Positions 1 through 7,480 of a DNA stretch of 64,000 nucleotides are shown here, piece after piece; the stretch's first letter is position 1; each line of letters begins with the position of its first letter. Both the position numbers and the translations under genes were made by a program. Origin of the DNA: Alphaproteobacteria bacterium (GTDB lineage Bacteria; Pseudomonadota; Alphaproteobacteria; Rhizobiales; GCA-2746425); NCBI GenBank assembly GCA_024743215.1, contig JANSWZ010000009.1, forward strand, positions 1-64,000, written 5' to 3'. The notes beneath the pieces are model-generated. The model did not search any database. It had not been told where the DNA came from and saw nothing but the letters and a program-made list of their open reading frames with translations.

Positions 1-396
1 GATTTTGGAAGGATCCGCAGCTTCTTGCAACTCGGCTATCAGCGGTTCCGCACCTGCCATCATGCAAGACAGGGATTCACACACGCGAATGGTCAGGGGG
101 GCAGGCGTGTCTTCGCCCTCGCGCACAACATCGAAATGATCATAGAAGGATGCGACTTCATACAGTTCGGCCTGGCTCAGCTTCATGTCTTCCGCCAATG
201 CCCGCAAATGAGCCGCCGACAGACAGCCATATCTATCCTGAATGAGATGCAGGAATTCGATCAGAAGGTCCCGCCTGCGCGGCGCATCGCCAAGCAATGC
301 ACGAACGTCAGCAAGCGAGGCCTCGTCGAGCTGGCGACCCTTGGGCTTTGCATTGTTGCGCCGCCCGGCCTGCCTGCTATCAACTTTCTTCAGCAC
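1..396 (-). CDS. NAD-dependent formate dehydrogenase beta subunit, NuoE-like N-terminus (partial)
   Basis: Only the first 132 codons are present; the frame leaves the left edge. The protein resembles the NuoE-like [2Fe-2S] half of the fused NuoE/NuoF subunit of soluble NAD-dependent formate dehydrogenase (FdsB type), which passes electrons from formate to NAD+ in the cytoplasm. Seen: PRRRDLLIEFLHLIQDRYG, then YEVASFYDHFDVV, then the first pair of cluster cysteines in CESLSC. The GTG at 396 was chosen because TGGGAG lies 6 nt upstream and no ATG falls between it and the in-frame stop at 442-444. The NuoF half is not visible, so a free-standing NuoE-like protein cannot be excluded. Confidence 0.7.
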   Translation of the reverse strand, partial: MLKKVDSRQAGRRNNAKPKGRQLDEASLADVRALLGDAPRRRDLLIEFLHLIQDRYGCLSAAHLRALAEDMKLSQAELYEVASFYDHFDVVREGEDTPAPLTIRVCESLSCMMAGAEPLIAELQEAADPSKI

Positions 397-440
397 AGCG
401 AACTCCCAGTCATATTTGCCTGTCCCATCGGCACACCATG

Positions 441-446
441 ATTATA
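441..446 (-). promoter_or_regulatory. possible -10 box (TATAAT) for the formate dehydrogenase gene
   Basis: The minus strand reads an exact TATAAT about 45 nt upstream of the GTG start at 396. No good -35 hexamer is visible at 16-18 nt spacing, so this is only a suggestion of a local promoter. Confidence 0.3.
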
Positions 447-462
447 CCAAGAGGAATAACAT

Positions 463-483
463 GTCTGAGAGGTGGTCTCAGAC
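463..483 (-). terminator. perfect hairpin downstream of the kinase operon
   Basis: GTCTGAGA (463-470) pairs with TCTCAGAC (476-483) around a 5-nt loop, an 8-bp perfect stem. It lies 31 nt after the stop of the P-loop kinase gene and before the formate dehydrogenase gene on the same strand. On the minus strand it is followed by ATGTTATTCCTCTT, only weakly T-rich, so termination is likely but not certain. Confidence 0.5.
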
Positions 484-513
484 AACGCTTCAGAAATGGT
501 GGTGCCTTAGATC

Positions 514-1053
514 CTATAGCAGTTCGTGGATATCGTTGAACAGATTTGGGTCAATGGGTTTTTCTGTGTCTACGTGTAGGACAGGACCCAGGGACATGGG
601 GCGTGCGCGCCCGGCCAACTCGAACAGTTCGTCAGCGTAGGAAGATGGTAGATGCCCGGCATGGCGTGTCTGGGCGCGGTCGCGGTAGCGCGCCGCTGCG
701 GTTGCGGGCGAGACCGCACACCAAACCTCGATAATCTGCTCAATTCCGGCGCGCGCCACATGGTCGCGCAGGATTTCTTTGGGTTCGAACCCGTGCCAGG
801 CATCGATAATGGGCACAAGCGATGCGGGAAATGCTGCAATCGTGTTGAATATTGCGTGATAGCTGGCCCGGCCAAGCATGCGATTATGCGCGCGATCCCC
901 TGTGCCAACATGCACGAAAAGGCCTTCTTTGACCGTATCAAGCGTGAGCGGAACAGCTGCAACGCCCCGGTCTGTCAGGGTCTGAACCAGCGCTGCTGCC
1001 ACGGTTGACTTTCCACTGGCCGGAACACCGTTCACGATGATCGCTTGCTTCAC
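514..1053 (-). CDS. small P-loop kinase of unknown substrate
   Basis: A 179-residue P-loop NTPase. The Walker A motif GVPASGKST (residues 9-17) sits right at the N-terminus, as in small-molecule kinases of the adenylate/gluconate/shikimate kinase and chloramphenicol phosphotransferase fold. The arginines in the RYRDRAQTRH region could form the lid. The gene starts 5 nt after the ROK kinase stop, so it is the last gene of the aldolase-ROK-kinase operon. The setting suggests a sugar or sugar-phosphate kinase, perhaps making the bisphosphate for the aldolase; that role is inference. A zeta-toxin-like or unrelated NTPase role is not excluded. Confidence 0.7.
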   Translation of the reverse strand: MKQAIIVNGVPASGKSTVAAALVQTLTDRGVAAVPLTLDTVKEGLFVHVGTGDRAHNRMLGRASYHAIFNTIAAFPASLVPIIDAWHGFEPKEILRDHVARAGIEQIIEVWCAVSPATAAARYRDRAQTRHAGHLPSSYADELFELAGRARPMSLGPVLHVDTEKPIDPNLFNDIHELL

Positions 1054-1058
1054 CCGAT

Positions 1059-1967
1059 CTACTCCGATTGTGTGGCTGCGTGCGCCGAAAGGGCGCAGAG
1101 CCCTGCGCCAATCACACCTGCATCATCGCCCAGAAGGGCCATCTCGATCGGTACGTTGAACCATTTGTCTTGTCTGGGCAAACGCTCAAGCGCGCGCGTC
1201 ATGTCAACACCCAGCCCGCCGCCGATGATCACCAGTCGCGGGTCGGCGACCGAAATCAGCGTTTCAATGGCACGCAAAAACGGGCGTGCCCATTCGTTCA
1301 AAAGGTCGGAGGCTGCATCGTCGCCTGCCAATGCGCGGGCATGTATCTCTTCAGCGCGAATTGTATCCGGAAGGCCCGCCTTTGTGATCAGTTGCCCCAG
1401 TGCCGTACCGGAGCTTAGTGTTTCCACGCAGCCCACCCGGCCGCAATTGCACAATGGTCCGTCAGCCGACACCACGATATGGCCGAATTGCCCCGATATG
1501 CCGCCGCCATACCATGGCGTGCCGTTTTCCAGTGTGGCACCACCGATCCCGGTGCCGACGGTCAACATCATGATCAAGCCGGTCGCACCTTCAGGACGGG
1601 CATTGCCTTCGGCGACAAGGGCCATCATTGCGTCGTTTTCGATGCGGGTGGGTAGTCCTGTTTCGCGGGCAATCATGGTTGGCAGATCCATGCCTGCAAC
1701 ATCGATATATCCAGCGGATTCAATGGTTTGGGCGGCCCCGTCAATGCGGCCAGGAATGCCGATGCCGACCGCCCTGCAACTGTCATTGCGGGCGGCGTTG
1801 ATCAGTCTGATGATCTGTGCAGAAAATCCGTCCCGGTCCTGTTGAACCGGTTCGGAAACACGATCCTGCAGGGTTCCGCCCAAGGAGCCTCCTCGGGCAA
1901 TGCGTGCGACGCGAATGCGGGTTCCGCCCACATCCACGCCGATGGCGGTGTCAGCCACGCGCAGCAT
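1059..1967 (-). CDS. ROK-family sugar kinase
   Basis: A 302-residue ROK-family protein (glucokinase, fructokinase and N-acetylmannosamine kinase relatives). It shows the phosphate-binding GVDVGGTRIR at residues 10-19, the substrate-side GIGIPGRIDG and ENDAMMALVAEG, the VGTGIGGA loop, and near residues 170-180 the zinc-type motif CNCGRVGCVE. It has no N-terminal helix-turn-helix, so it should be a kinase rather than a repressor. The ATG at 1967 was preferred to upstream starts because it puts DVGGT at the usual distance; the gene then overlaps the upstream aldolase by 17 nt. It probably phosphorylates the hexose or ketose brought in by the nearby importer. The substrate cannot be read from sequence. 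Confidence 0.85.
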   Translation of the reverse strand: MLRVADTAIGVDVGGTRIRVARIARGGSLGGTLQDRVSEPVQQDRDGFSAQIIRLINAARNDSCRAVGIGIPGRIDGAAQTIESAGYIDVAGMDLPTMIARETGLPTRIENDAMMALVAEGNARPEGATGLIMMLTVGTGIGGATLENGTPWYGGGISGQFGHIVVSADGPLCNCGRVGCVETLSSGTALGQLITKAGLPDTIRAEEIHARALAGDDAASDLLNEWARPFLRAIETLISVADPRLVIIGGGLGVDMTRALERLPRQDKWFNVPIEMALLGDDAGVIGAGLCALSAHAATQSE

Positions 1968-2856
1968 GATCGTCCAAAATCGCCTGAATTTCGCGCAGGC
2001 GCTTACTGGCAATGTTTTCCAAACGGTCCTCACATGTCGCTGCATCCAGAGAGATACAATCTTTCCACAAAGCACGTCCGGCGATCACGCCAGATGCGCC
2101 ATTTTCCATTGCTGTCGCCACCTGACCTACAAAGGTCTCATGATCAACACCGGCAGACAACACGGCCCAGGGAACACCATCACACAATTCGGTGATCTGT
2201 TTGCAGGCCTCGGCATTGCCAGGGTATGGCAATTTGAGAACTTTGGAACCAAGTTCCAGCGAGATCCGGGCGCTTTCCACGATCAGGCCAGGGAAGGCTG
2301 CGGCGTAGTCGGCTTCAGTTTCGCCATCCAGGCTGTAAGTCAGAATTTCAACCACAAGGAGCAGGTCTTCCTGCGCGAAATCGGCAATGCAATCGCGGAT
2401 AATCTGAATGTTGACGTCGTTCGCTTCCGGGCGATCAGGGCGTAAATAGACCATCAGTTTTGCGCCGGTGCCGCCCAGTTCCCGCACACGGCGGGCTGTC
2501 GTGCCGGGCACCAGTTTGGAAATGCGATAGCCATTGGCATCGGTGTCCCAACCCGACGCATCGAGCCCGACCAGCAACCCTGTATCACGTGACAACACTT
2601 TATCATCAACAACATCGGGTACCGCACAGACCGCATCTAGCAGCACGCATGACGCTTTGTTGGCAAGGTGGCTGACGATGCCGGCCTTCACGACACCAAG
2701 GGTCGCTTCGTCGATGGCCGCCTGAGTTTCAGGCGTATCTGCAAGCACTTTGCGCATGCCGCCGCGTTGATCGCAGGCGACGACCATCATCAAGCCATTA
2801 GCGCCACAAATCTGCTGGTAGCCGCGCCACTCTGACGTTGTCATATTTAGTTTCAT
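1951..2856 (-). CDS. class I aldolase, LacD/YihT family
   Basis: A 301-residue TIM-barrel aldolase of the family that holds tagatose-1,6-bisphosphate aldolase LacD and sulfofructosephosphate aldolase YihT. Family-like segments are VACDQRGGMRK near residue 27, VVEILTYSL, KVLKLPYPGN with Lys208 as the likely Schiff-base lysine, PWAVLSAGVD, and GASGVIAGRALWKD near the C-terminus. It should split a phosphorylated ketose into dihydroxyacetone phosphate and an aldehyde. It is the first gene of the minus-strand operon with the ROK and P-loop kinases. Lactose/tagatose isomerase genes and sulfoquinovose genes are both absent, so the physiological substrate is open. A second start lies at 2844. Confidence 0.8.
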   Translation of the reverse strand: MKLNMTTSEWRGYQQICGANGLMMVVACDQRGGMRKVLADTPETQAAIDEATLGVVKAGIVSHLANKASCVLLDAVCAVPDVVDDKVLSRDTGLLVGLDASGWDTDANGYRISKLVPGTTARRVRELGGTGAKLMVYLRPDRPEANDVNIQIIRDCIADFAQEDLLLVVEILTYSLDGETEADYAAAFPGLIVESARISLELGSKVLKLPYPGNAEACKQITELCDGVPWAVLSAGVDHETFVGQVATAMENGASGVIAGRALWKDCISLDAATCEDRLENIASKRLREIQAILDDHAARG

Positions 2857-3168
2857 GCGGGTGATCCTTAAATCAGAATGTTGTTATGCGCGCTGCTTCA
2901 GCAGCGTGTCGAATAAAAATCATAAGATGCAATGAGGGGGCGAAACTGGCTCGCGATACTGCCCCTGGCCATATGATCACCGGTTGAAGACCGGGATCGT
3001 TTTGGCATGCAGGGGCGATGTCACGCGTCCGCCGGCTGAGACCTCCCTTGGCTGCACCAACCGCAGATATCATGTGGCTCTCTTGTCGAGATTCTCGTTT
3101 GACCTGCGGCTCAATGTGAATTAGCGGCAGTAGAAAATCATATCAACAACTTTTTTCAGAAATATATT
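2857..3168 (-). promoter_or_regulatory. leader and promoter region of the aldolase operon
   Basis: This 312-nt stretch has no convincing gene. A minus-strand frame at 2873-3073 lacks family-like sequence. It holds a small hairpin (CGCTGC 2891-2896, loop TTCA, GCAGCG 2901-2906) that would lie in the 5' leader of the aldolase mRNA. Its far end carries one copy of the palindromic element at 3156-3172. I could not pick a clear -35/-10 pair. Confidence 0.4.
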
Positions 3169-3172
3169 TCAC
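3156..3172. promoter_or_regulatory. probable SorC operator, copy 1 (inverted)
   Basis: TCAGAAATATATTTCAC. The core GAAATATATTTC (3159-3170) is a perfect 12-bp palindrome. The full 17 nt is the exact reverse complement of 4125-4141. This copy overlaps the stop codon of the SorC regulator gene and lies upstream of the aldolase operon, so it could control that operon. The link to the regulator is inference from position. Confidence 0.6.
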
Positions 3173-4110
3173 AAAACCTGTGGCGCATCCAGTTGTTCAA
3201 GGATTTGCGAGGCAACGCGTGTATCTGTGACCAGCGCATTGATCATCCCGGATCGTGCCGCGCCAATGATGACCGGAACTTTCTCTTTGCCGGTGGCGAT
3301 GCCAATACTGAGGGGAACGCGTTGAAGCTGTTTGCGACTGAGGGCCATCAAATTCTCTTGACCGGACCAGTGAACCTCTTCTCCGTTCTGGTCGAAATAG
3401 TTGCGCACGACGTCGCCAACCACACGTTTGGCGTCCTTGGGTGCAAACTCGAAGTTTCGATTGCCGGATGACCGTTGGAAATCGCCAATCCCCATGATTG
3501 CCACATCCACTTTCGACCACAGATTCAGCAACCGCAACGTATCAGGGTCGCGCGACAGTACAGACAGCAACTCAGGGGAAACCATCGAGGGCGCGTAAAG
3601 AAAATGCGCTTCGCCCTGCATTTGCTCAGCGCCTTTTCGGACGAATTCATTGATTTGAAAATGCGATGCGGTTTCGTGCATTCCGCCTGATGTTGGCACA
3701 ACAACAACATTGGGTATTCTGGGAAGACCCGCAGCAATGACACTTTGAACTGCGCGGCCCCACCCAATTGCTATCACGGAACCCGGTGCCAATTTGGCCT
3801 CGTTGAGCAAGGAGCCGACTTGAGACGACAAGGCGGCAGGCTTGCCGCTTTCCAGAACGCGCACCGCGTTTAGCCCCAAAGCTATCTGCAATTTATCGCC
3901 CAGTGCGTCCGTCTCATCAAGATCAGCGACTTGAATGCGAACGATGCCTTCCTCACGCGCATGAGAAAGCAGCCGCGACACTGTTGCGGTAGAAACCTGC
4001 ATGCGTTTGGATACTTCCAGTTGTGACAGTCTTTCGATATAATGTAATCTTGCTGCGGCATGCATGAGGCTTCGGTTCAGGAGTTTGGTACCTTTCGGTC
4101 GTCCAATCAT
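3169..4110 (-). CDS. SorC-family transcriptional regulator (sugar cluster 1)
   Basis: A 313-residue DNA-binding regulator. The N-terminal helix-turn-helix is at about residues 28-50 (SQLEVSKRMQVSTATVSRLL). The effector domain is of the sugar-phosphate-sensing SorC/CggR type, with GWGRAVQSV, VVVPTSGG and VAIMGIGDF. Such regulators sense a phosphorylated sugar intermediate and act as repressor or activator. The ATG at 4110 follows AAAGGTG. The gene sits between the aldolase-kinase operon and the divergent importer operon and has a copy of the same palindromic 17-mer just upstream and another at its stop, so autoregulation and control of both neighbours is likely. Confidence 0.85.
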   Translation of the reverse strand: MIGRPKGTKLLNRSLMHAAARLHYIERLSQLEVSKRMQVSTATVSRLLSHAREEGIVRIQVADLDETDALGDKLQIALGLNAVRVLESGKPAALSSQVGSLLNEAKLAPGSVIAIGWGRAVQSVIAAGLPRIPNVVVVPTSGGMHETASHFQINEFVRKGAEQMQGEAHFLYAPSMVSPELLSVLSRDPDTLRLLNLWSKVDVAIMGIGDFQRSSGNRNFEFAPKDAKRVVGDVVRNYFDQNGEEVHWSGQENLMALSRKQLQRVPLSIGIATGKEKVPVIIGAARSGMINALVTDTRVASQILEQLDAPQVL

Positions 4111-4124
4111 CGTCAGGCACCTTT

Positions 4125-4141
4125 GTGAAATATATTTCTGA
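4125..4141. promoter_or_regulatory. probable SorC operator, copy 2
   Basis: GTGAAATATATTTCTGA, with the palindromic core GAAATATATTTC at 4127-4138. It is the exact reverse complement of 3156-3172. It lies 14 nt before the regulator start codon and within the divergent promoter region of the substrate-binding protein gene, well placed for autoregulation and importer control. Confidence 0.65.
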
Positions 4142-4279
4142 TATTTACTTCTTGCAGTAATTCACTTTGCAGGGCAACTTACATTTCGTCAAAAGTCCAT
4201 TTTGACTCGTCATGGGTAAATCCCAGACGTCTAATGTAGCGGCTCCAATATGGACCGTAACTCCCAGGGAGGAATCTAT

Positions 4280-5251
4280 ATGCGGAATTTTATTAAATCC
4301 ACACTACTCGCGGCAACGCTGAGTGTTTCATCAATGGCGCATGCGCAAGAAGACATCACGATCACATTGATCCCCGGTCTGACCACAGACGCCTTTTACA
4401 TCACCATGAACCGTGGCGCACAGGCAGCTGCCAAGGCTCTTGGCATCACTGTTGACTTCCAGGGTGCCGAAGAATTCGATCCAGTGTTGCAAACACCGGT
4501 TCTGGATGCTGTCATTGGTCGCGGACCTGATGCAATCCTGATTGCGCCAACCGATACAACACAGATGATCGAGCCTCTGCGCCGTGCCCATGAAGCTGGC
4601 ATTGCAGTGATTACCGTGGATACTTTCATCGACGATGGCAAATATCAGGATGGGCTTGGCGACGCCGATTTCCCATATTCCTACGTTGCTTCTGACAATG
4701 TCGGTGGTGGCCGTATGGCTGCTCAGTTCATGGCTGCTGAAATCGGCGGTAAGGGCAAGGTTTACGTGTCCAACGTTCGTCCAGGCATTTCAACAACAGA
4801 TCAGCGCGAAGAAGGCTTCAAAGCTGAAATGGCTGAAAACTTCCCCGATGTTGAAGTTCTCGATACTCAGTACAATGAGAACGATGCCTCACTTGCTGCC
4901 TCACAATTCCAGGCGGTTTATGCACGTCATTCCGATGTTGCAGGCGTCTTTGGTGCAAACCTGTTCTCCGCTTTGGGTGCCGGTAATGGTGTTGAAAGCG
5001 CGAATAAGGCCGACGATATCACTGTGATCGCATTTGATGCGCCGACCAGTATCGTCAACAATATTTCGTCCGGTCTCGTCGATGCGGCTATCGCGCAGCA
5101 TCCTGCTGAAATCGGATATTTCGGTGTCATGGCGGCTTATGCTGTGCTGACCGGCAATTCTGTTCCAACCACAATCGGAACCGGGTTCACCGTGATCAAT
5201 GCAGAAAACGTCAATGATGAAAATATTGCAAAATATATCTATTCCGAATGA
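4280..5251 (+). CDS. periplasmic sugar-binding protein, RbsB/FrcB type
   Basis: A 323-residue substrate-binding protein of the LacI-like (peripla_BP_4) fold used by ribose, fructose and galactose importers. An N-terminal signal peptide ends at about AHA-QE (residue 23). The mature part starts with ITITLIPGLTTDAFYITMNRG; DAILIAPTDT, ITVDTFIDD and VIAFDAPTSI are typical hinge and ligand-pocket segments. The ATG at 4280 was chosen over the upstream in-frame 4250 because AGGGAGGA lies directly before it. It is the first gene of a binding protein-permease-ATPase operon and delivers sugar to the permease. The ligand is not predictable; pentose, fructose-like or polyol sugars are possible. Confidence 0.9.
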   Translation: MRNFIKSTLLAATLSVSSMAHAQEDITITLIPGLTTDAFYITMNRGAQAAAKALGITVDFQGAEEFDPVLQTPVLDAVIGRGPDAILIAPTDTTQMIEPLRRAHEAGIAVITVDTFIDDGKYQDGLGDADFPYSYVASDNVGGGRMAAQFMAAEIGGKGKVYVSNVRPGISTTDQREEGFKAEMAENFPDVEVLDTQYNENDASLAASQFQAVYARHSDVAGVFGANLFSALGAGNGVESANKADDITVIAFDAPTSIVNNISSGLVDAAIAQHPAEIGYFGVMAAYAVLTGNSVPTTIGTGFTVINAENVNDENIAKYIYSE

Positions 5252-6261
5252 CGAATACTGACATGTCAAACACAAGAGGGGCTTCATTCGTGAAGTCCCT
5301 ACTTAACGCTTGGTCGTGGCTGTTCCTTGTGCTCATCCTCGGCTTTTTTGAAATCTATGCGCAAACCCAGACGGGTAATACGTTCCTGTTCCGGATCTAC
5401 AATATTCAGTCAATCTCGGTTGCAGCGTCGCAAATTCTGCTGCTCGCTCTGGGGCTGACACTGGTCATCGTTGCCGGGCACATTGATCTATCAATTGCGT
5501 TCACAACTGGTTTCGCTGCCGTTGCCATGGCTTTGGTTATTCGGTTTGTGGGTCCTGAGGCCGGTTGGTTCACAGTAATCCTGGCCATGGGCGTTGGATT
5601 GCTGGCGGCCATTATCGTGGGATTGGTCAATGGGTGGCTCGTGGCACAATTGAATGTACCGAGTTTCATCGGGACATTGGGCACCTATGGGATTGCACGC
5701 GGTGCCGCATTGATTGTCGCTGGCGGGGCCACTGTGTCGATCCGCAGCGATGAGGCGCGGGTTCTGGGCAATGGCCATATTCTTGGCATCCCCATACCGG
5801 TCGTCGCGGCCGTCGTGCTGGCAATTATCTGTCACTACGTGTTGACGCATACACGTTTCGGTGTTCACACCTATGCGCTTGGTGCCAGCAGGGCATCGGT
5901 TGAGCGCGCTGGCGTGGATGTCAAACGCCACCTGGTTTATCTGTTCGTCATCTCGGCGATCACCGCAGGTGTTGGCGGCCTGATCTATACCAGCCGATTC
6001 TCGGCGGGTGCAGCCAATGCAGGCGAACCGATATTGCTCTATGCAGTTGCGGCCGTGTTTATTGGCGGGGCATCTCTGACCGGTGGGCAAGGTACCATCA
6101 TCGGCACTGTGATCGGGGCATTCATCATTGCCGTTATCCAGTTTGGTCTCGTTTTTTGTGGCCTGCCACCCTACTGGCAATTCGTTGCTGTCGGGCTGGT
6201 TATCATCGTGGCCGTACTCGTCGATCAGTCCAAGGGCAGACTTGTCGGAGGAAGCACATGA
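5248..6261 (+). CDS. sugar ABC transporter permease, RbsC/FrcC type
   Basis: A 337-residue inner-membrane permease of the ribose/fructose family with about 8-10 hydrophobic segments. The family-typical GHIDLSIAFTTGFAAV (near residue 77) and the GGASLTGGQGTIIGTVIGAF cytoplasmic loop that contacts the ATPase are present. It overlaps the binding-protein stop by 4 nt (ATGA) and the ATPase start by 4 nt, so the three genes are translationally coupled. A second start (MSNTRG) lies at 5263. It forms the membrane channel for the sugar bound by the preceding protein. Confidence 0.9.
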   Translation: MTNTDMSNTRGASFVKSLLNAWSWLFLVLILGFFEIYAQTQTGNTFLFRIYNIQSISVAASQILLLALGLTLVIVAGHIDLSIAFTTGFAAVAMALVIRFVGPEAGWFTVILAMGVGLLAAIIVGLVNGWLVAQLNVPSFIGTLGTYGIARGAALIVAGGATVSIRSDEARVLGNGHILGIPIPVVAAVVLAIICHYVLTHTRFGVHTYALGASRASVERAGVDVKRHLVYLFVISAITAGVGGLIYTSRFSAGAANAGEPILLYAVAAVFIGGASLTGGQGTIIGTVIGAFIIAVIQFGLVFCGLPPYWQFVAVGLVIIVAVLVDQSKGRLVGGST

Positions 6262-6998
6262 CGACGATCCTCAAAGTAGACGGTCTCAAAAAACGTTTTG
6301 GTGGCAACGAAGCTGTCAGCAACGTTTCCTTCGATGTCAATGAAGGTGAATGTGTCGTGCTGGCCGGCGACAATGGCGCTGGTAAATCGACCGTGATTAA
6401 AATGATCTCGGGCGTTTATCAGCCAACTGCCGGGCAAGTGCATTTTAACGACACGGTCCTGACCGGAAAATCCCCCGAAGCTGTGCGCAGTCTGGGGATT
6501 GAGACAATCTATCAGGATCTCGCATTGGCCGATAATCTGGATCCTGGTCTGAACCTTTATCTGGGGCGGGAAAAGACGCGTCGGATCCTGGGGATTTCGT
6601 TTCTGGACCGCAAGGAAATGCAGCGCAACGCGGTTGAGGTGATGAAAAGTCTTGGCATTGTGGTTCCTGATCCGTCAGCTCCCGTACGTGAAATGTCCGG
6701 CGGTCAACGTCAGGCCATTGCCATCGCACGTGCGATCCATTGGCAAGCCAAGCTGGTCATCATGGATGAGCCGACAGCCGCTTTGGGTGTCCCAGAGCAG
6801 CGTGAAGTCATGGCTCTGATCGAGCGATTGAAGAAGAAGGGCGTGGGCATCATTCTGATCTCTCACAATCTTCCCGATATCTTCGCCGCTGCAGACCGCA
6901 TCATCGTGTTGGCAAGAGGGGTTGTCGCAGGTGAGCGCAAGCCGTCCGAAACCAATGATGAAGAAATCGTCCGGATGATGATGGGTGCCACTTTGTGA
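6258..6998 (+). CDS. sugar ABC transporter ATP-binding protein, single-domain FrcA type
   Basis: A 246-residue ABC ATPase. Walker A GDNGAGKST, Q-loop TIYQD, signature MSGGQRQAIAIARA, Walker B LVIMDEPTAALG and switch histidine ISHN are all present. Most RbsA-type proteins of this importer class are about 500 residues with two ABC domains; this one has a single domain, as in the rhizobial fructose importer FrcBCA. The ATG at 6258 follows GGAGG and overlaps the permease stop. It energises the importer, probably as a homodimer. Confidence 0.9.
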   Translation: MTTILKVDGLKKRFGGNEAVSNVSFDVNEGECVVLAGDNGAGKSTVIKMISGVYQPTAGQVHFNDTVLTGKSPEAVRSLGIETIYQDLALADNLDPGLNLYLGREKTRRILGISFLDRKEMQRNAVEVMKSLGIVVPDPSAPVREMSGGQRQAIAIARAIHWQAKLVIMDEPTAALGVPEQREVMALIERLKKKGVGIILISHNLPDIFAAADRIIVLARGVVAGERKPSETNDEEIVRMMMGATL

Positions 6999-7022
6999 CA
7001 CCGTCAAGATATCCGGGCGAAT

Positions 7023-7058
7023 CGCGCCCCGCCCCTTTCTCCCAGGGGGGTGGGCGCG
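7023..7058 (+). terminator. GC-rich hairpin after the importer operon
   Basis: CGCGCCC (7023-7029) pairs with GGGCGCG (7052-7058), and an inner CCCC (7032-7035) with GGGG (7047-7050). It begins 25 nt after the ATPase stop. No T-run follows, so it may be Rho-assisted or only an mRNA 3' end. Confidence 0.4.
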
Positions 7059-7183
7059 GACCTGAAAATGGTCTGACTTGAATTGATTACACTGTTTCGT
7101 AAAAGTTGTAAAAGTCGATCGATGCCAATCTCTGCGTGGGCCTGTATAGTGAATGACAGGCGAAGCACGTAAGGAGATTTGAT

Positions 7184-7357
7184 ATGCCAAATCCGAAGCG
7201 CGAAGCAAATATCGTCGATACCGGTGGGCGTACCGGCTGGATTGTGGCCGGGATTGTAGTCTGTCTGCTGTTGGTTGGCGGTTATGTCTTCCGAGATGCA
7301 ATTTTCGGCGAGCCATCAGATGATGTCAATTTGAACGTCGAGCTCCCTGGAGATTGA
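7184..7357 (+). CDS. small single-span membrane protein (57 aa)
   Basis: A short open frame with a strong ribosome binding site (AAGGAG, 7 nt before the ATG). The 57-residue product has a basic, soluble N-terminus (MPNPKREANIVDTGG), one hydrophobic helix at about residues 19-36 (WIVAGIVVCLLLVGGYVF) and an acidic tail. Length and layout resemble the small uncharacterised membrane proteins common in Hyphomicrobiales. It stands alone between the importer and the BrkB-like gene. No function can be assigned. Confidence 0.65.
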   Translation: MPNPKREANIVDTGGRTGWIVAGIVVCLLLVGGYVFRDAIFGEPSDDVNLNVELPGD

Positions 7358-7480
7358 CAGACGGCAGCCGCACACGATTATCTGGGTTTGAACCAACCAG
7401 TCAGGTATCCAGCCTGTCAGGCAATATGACGGTCTGACGGGCTGTCTGATCGTAAATCCTGGATATCAAAAGAAGATAGT

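Noticed and set aside
2873-3073. 66-codon minus-strand frame before the aldolase gene
   Set aside because: No ribosome site, no recognisable features; it fits better as a leader region.
1951-6998. Sulfoquinovose (sulfo-EMP) degradation cluster
   Set aside because: The aldolase family and a ROK kinase would be compatible, but there is no sulfoquinovosidase, isomerase, sulfolactaldehyde enzyme or sulfonate exporter nearby. I keep the substrate open.
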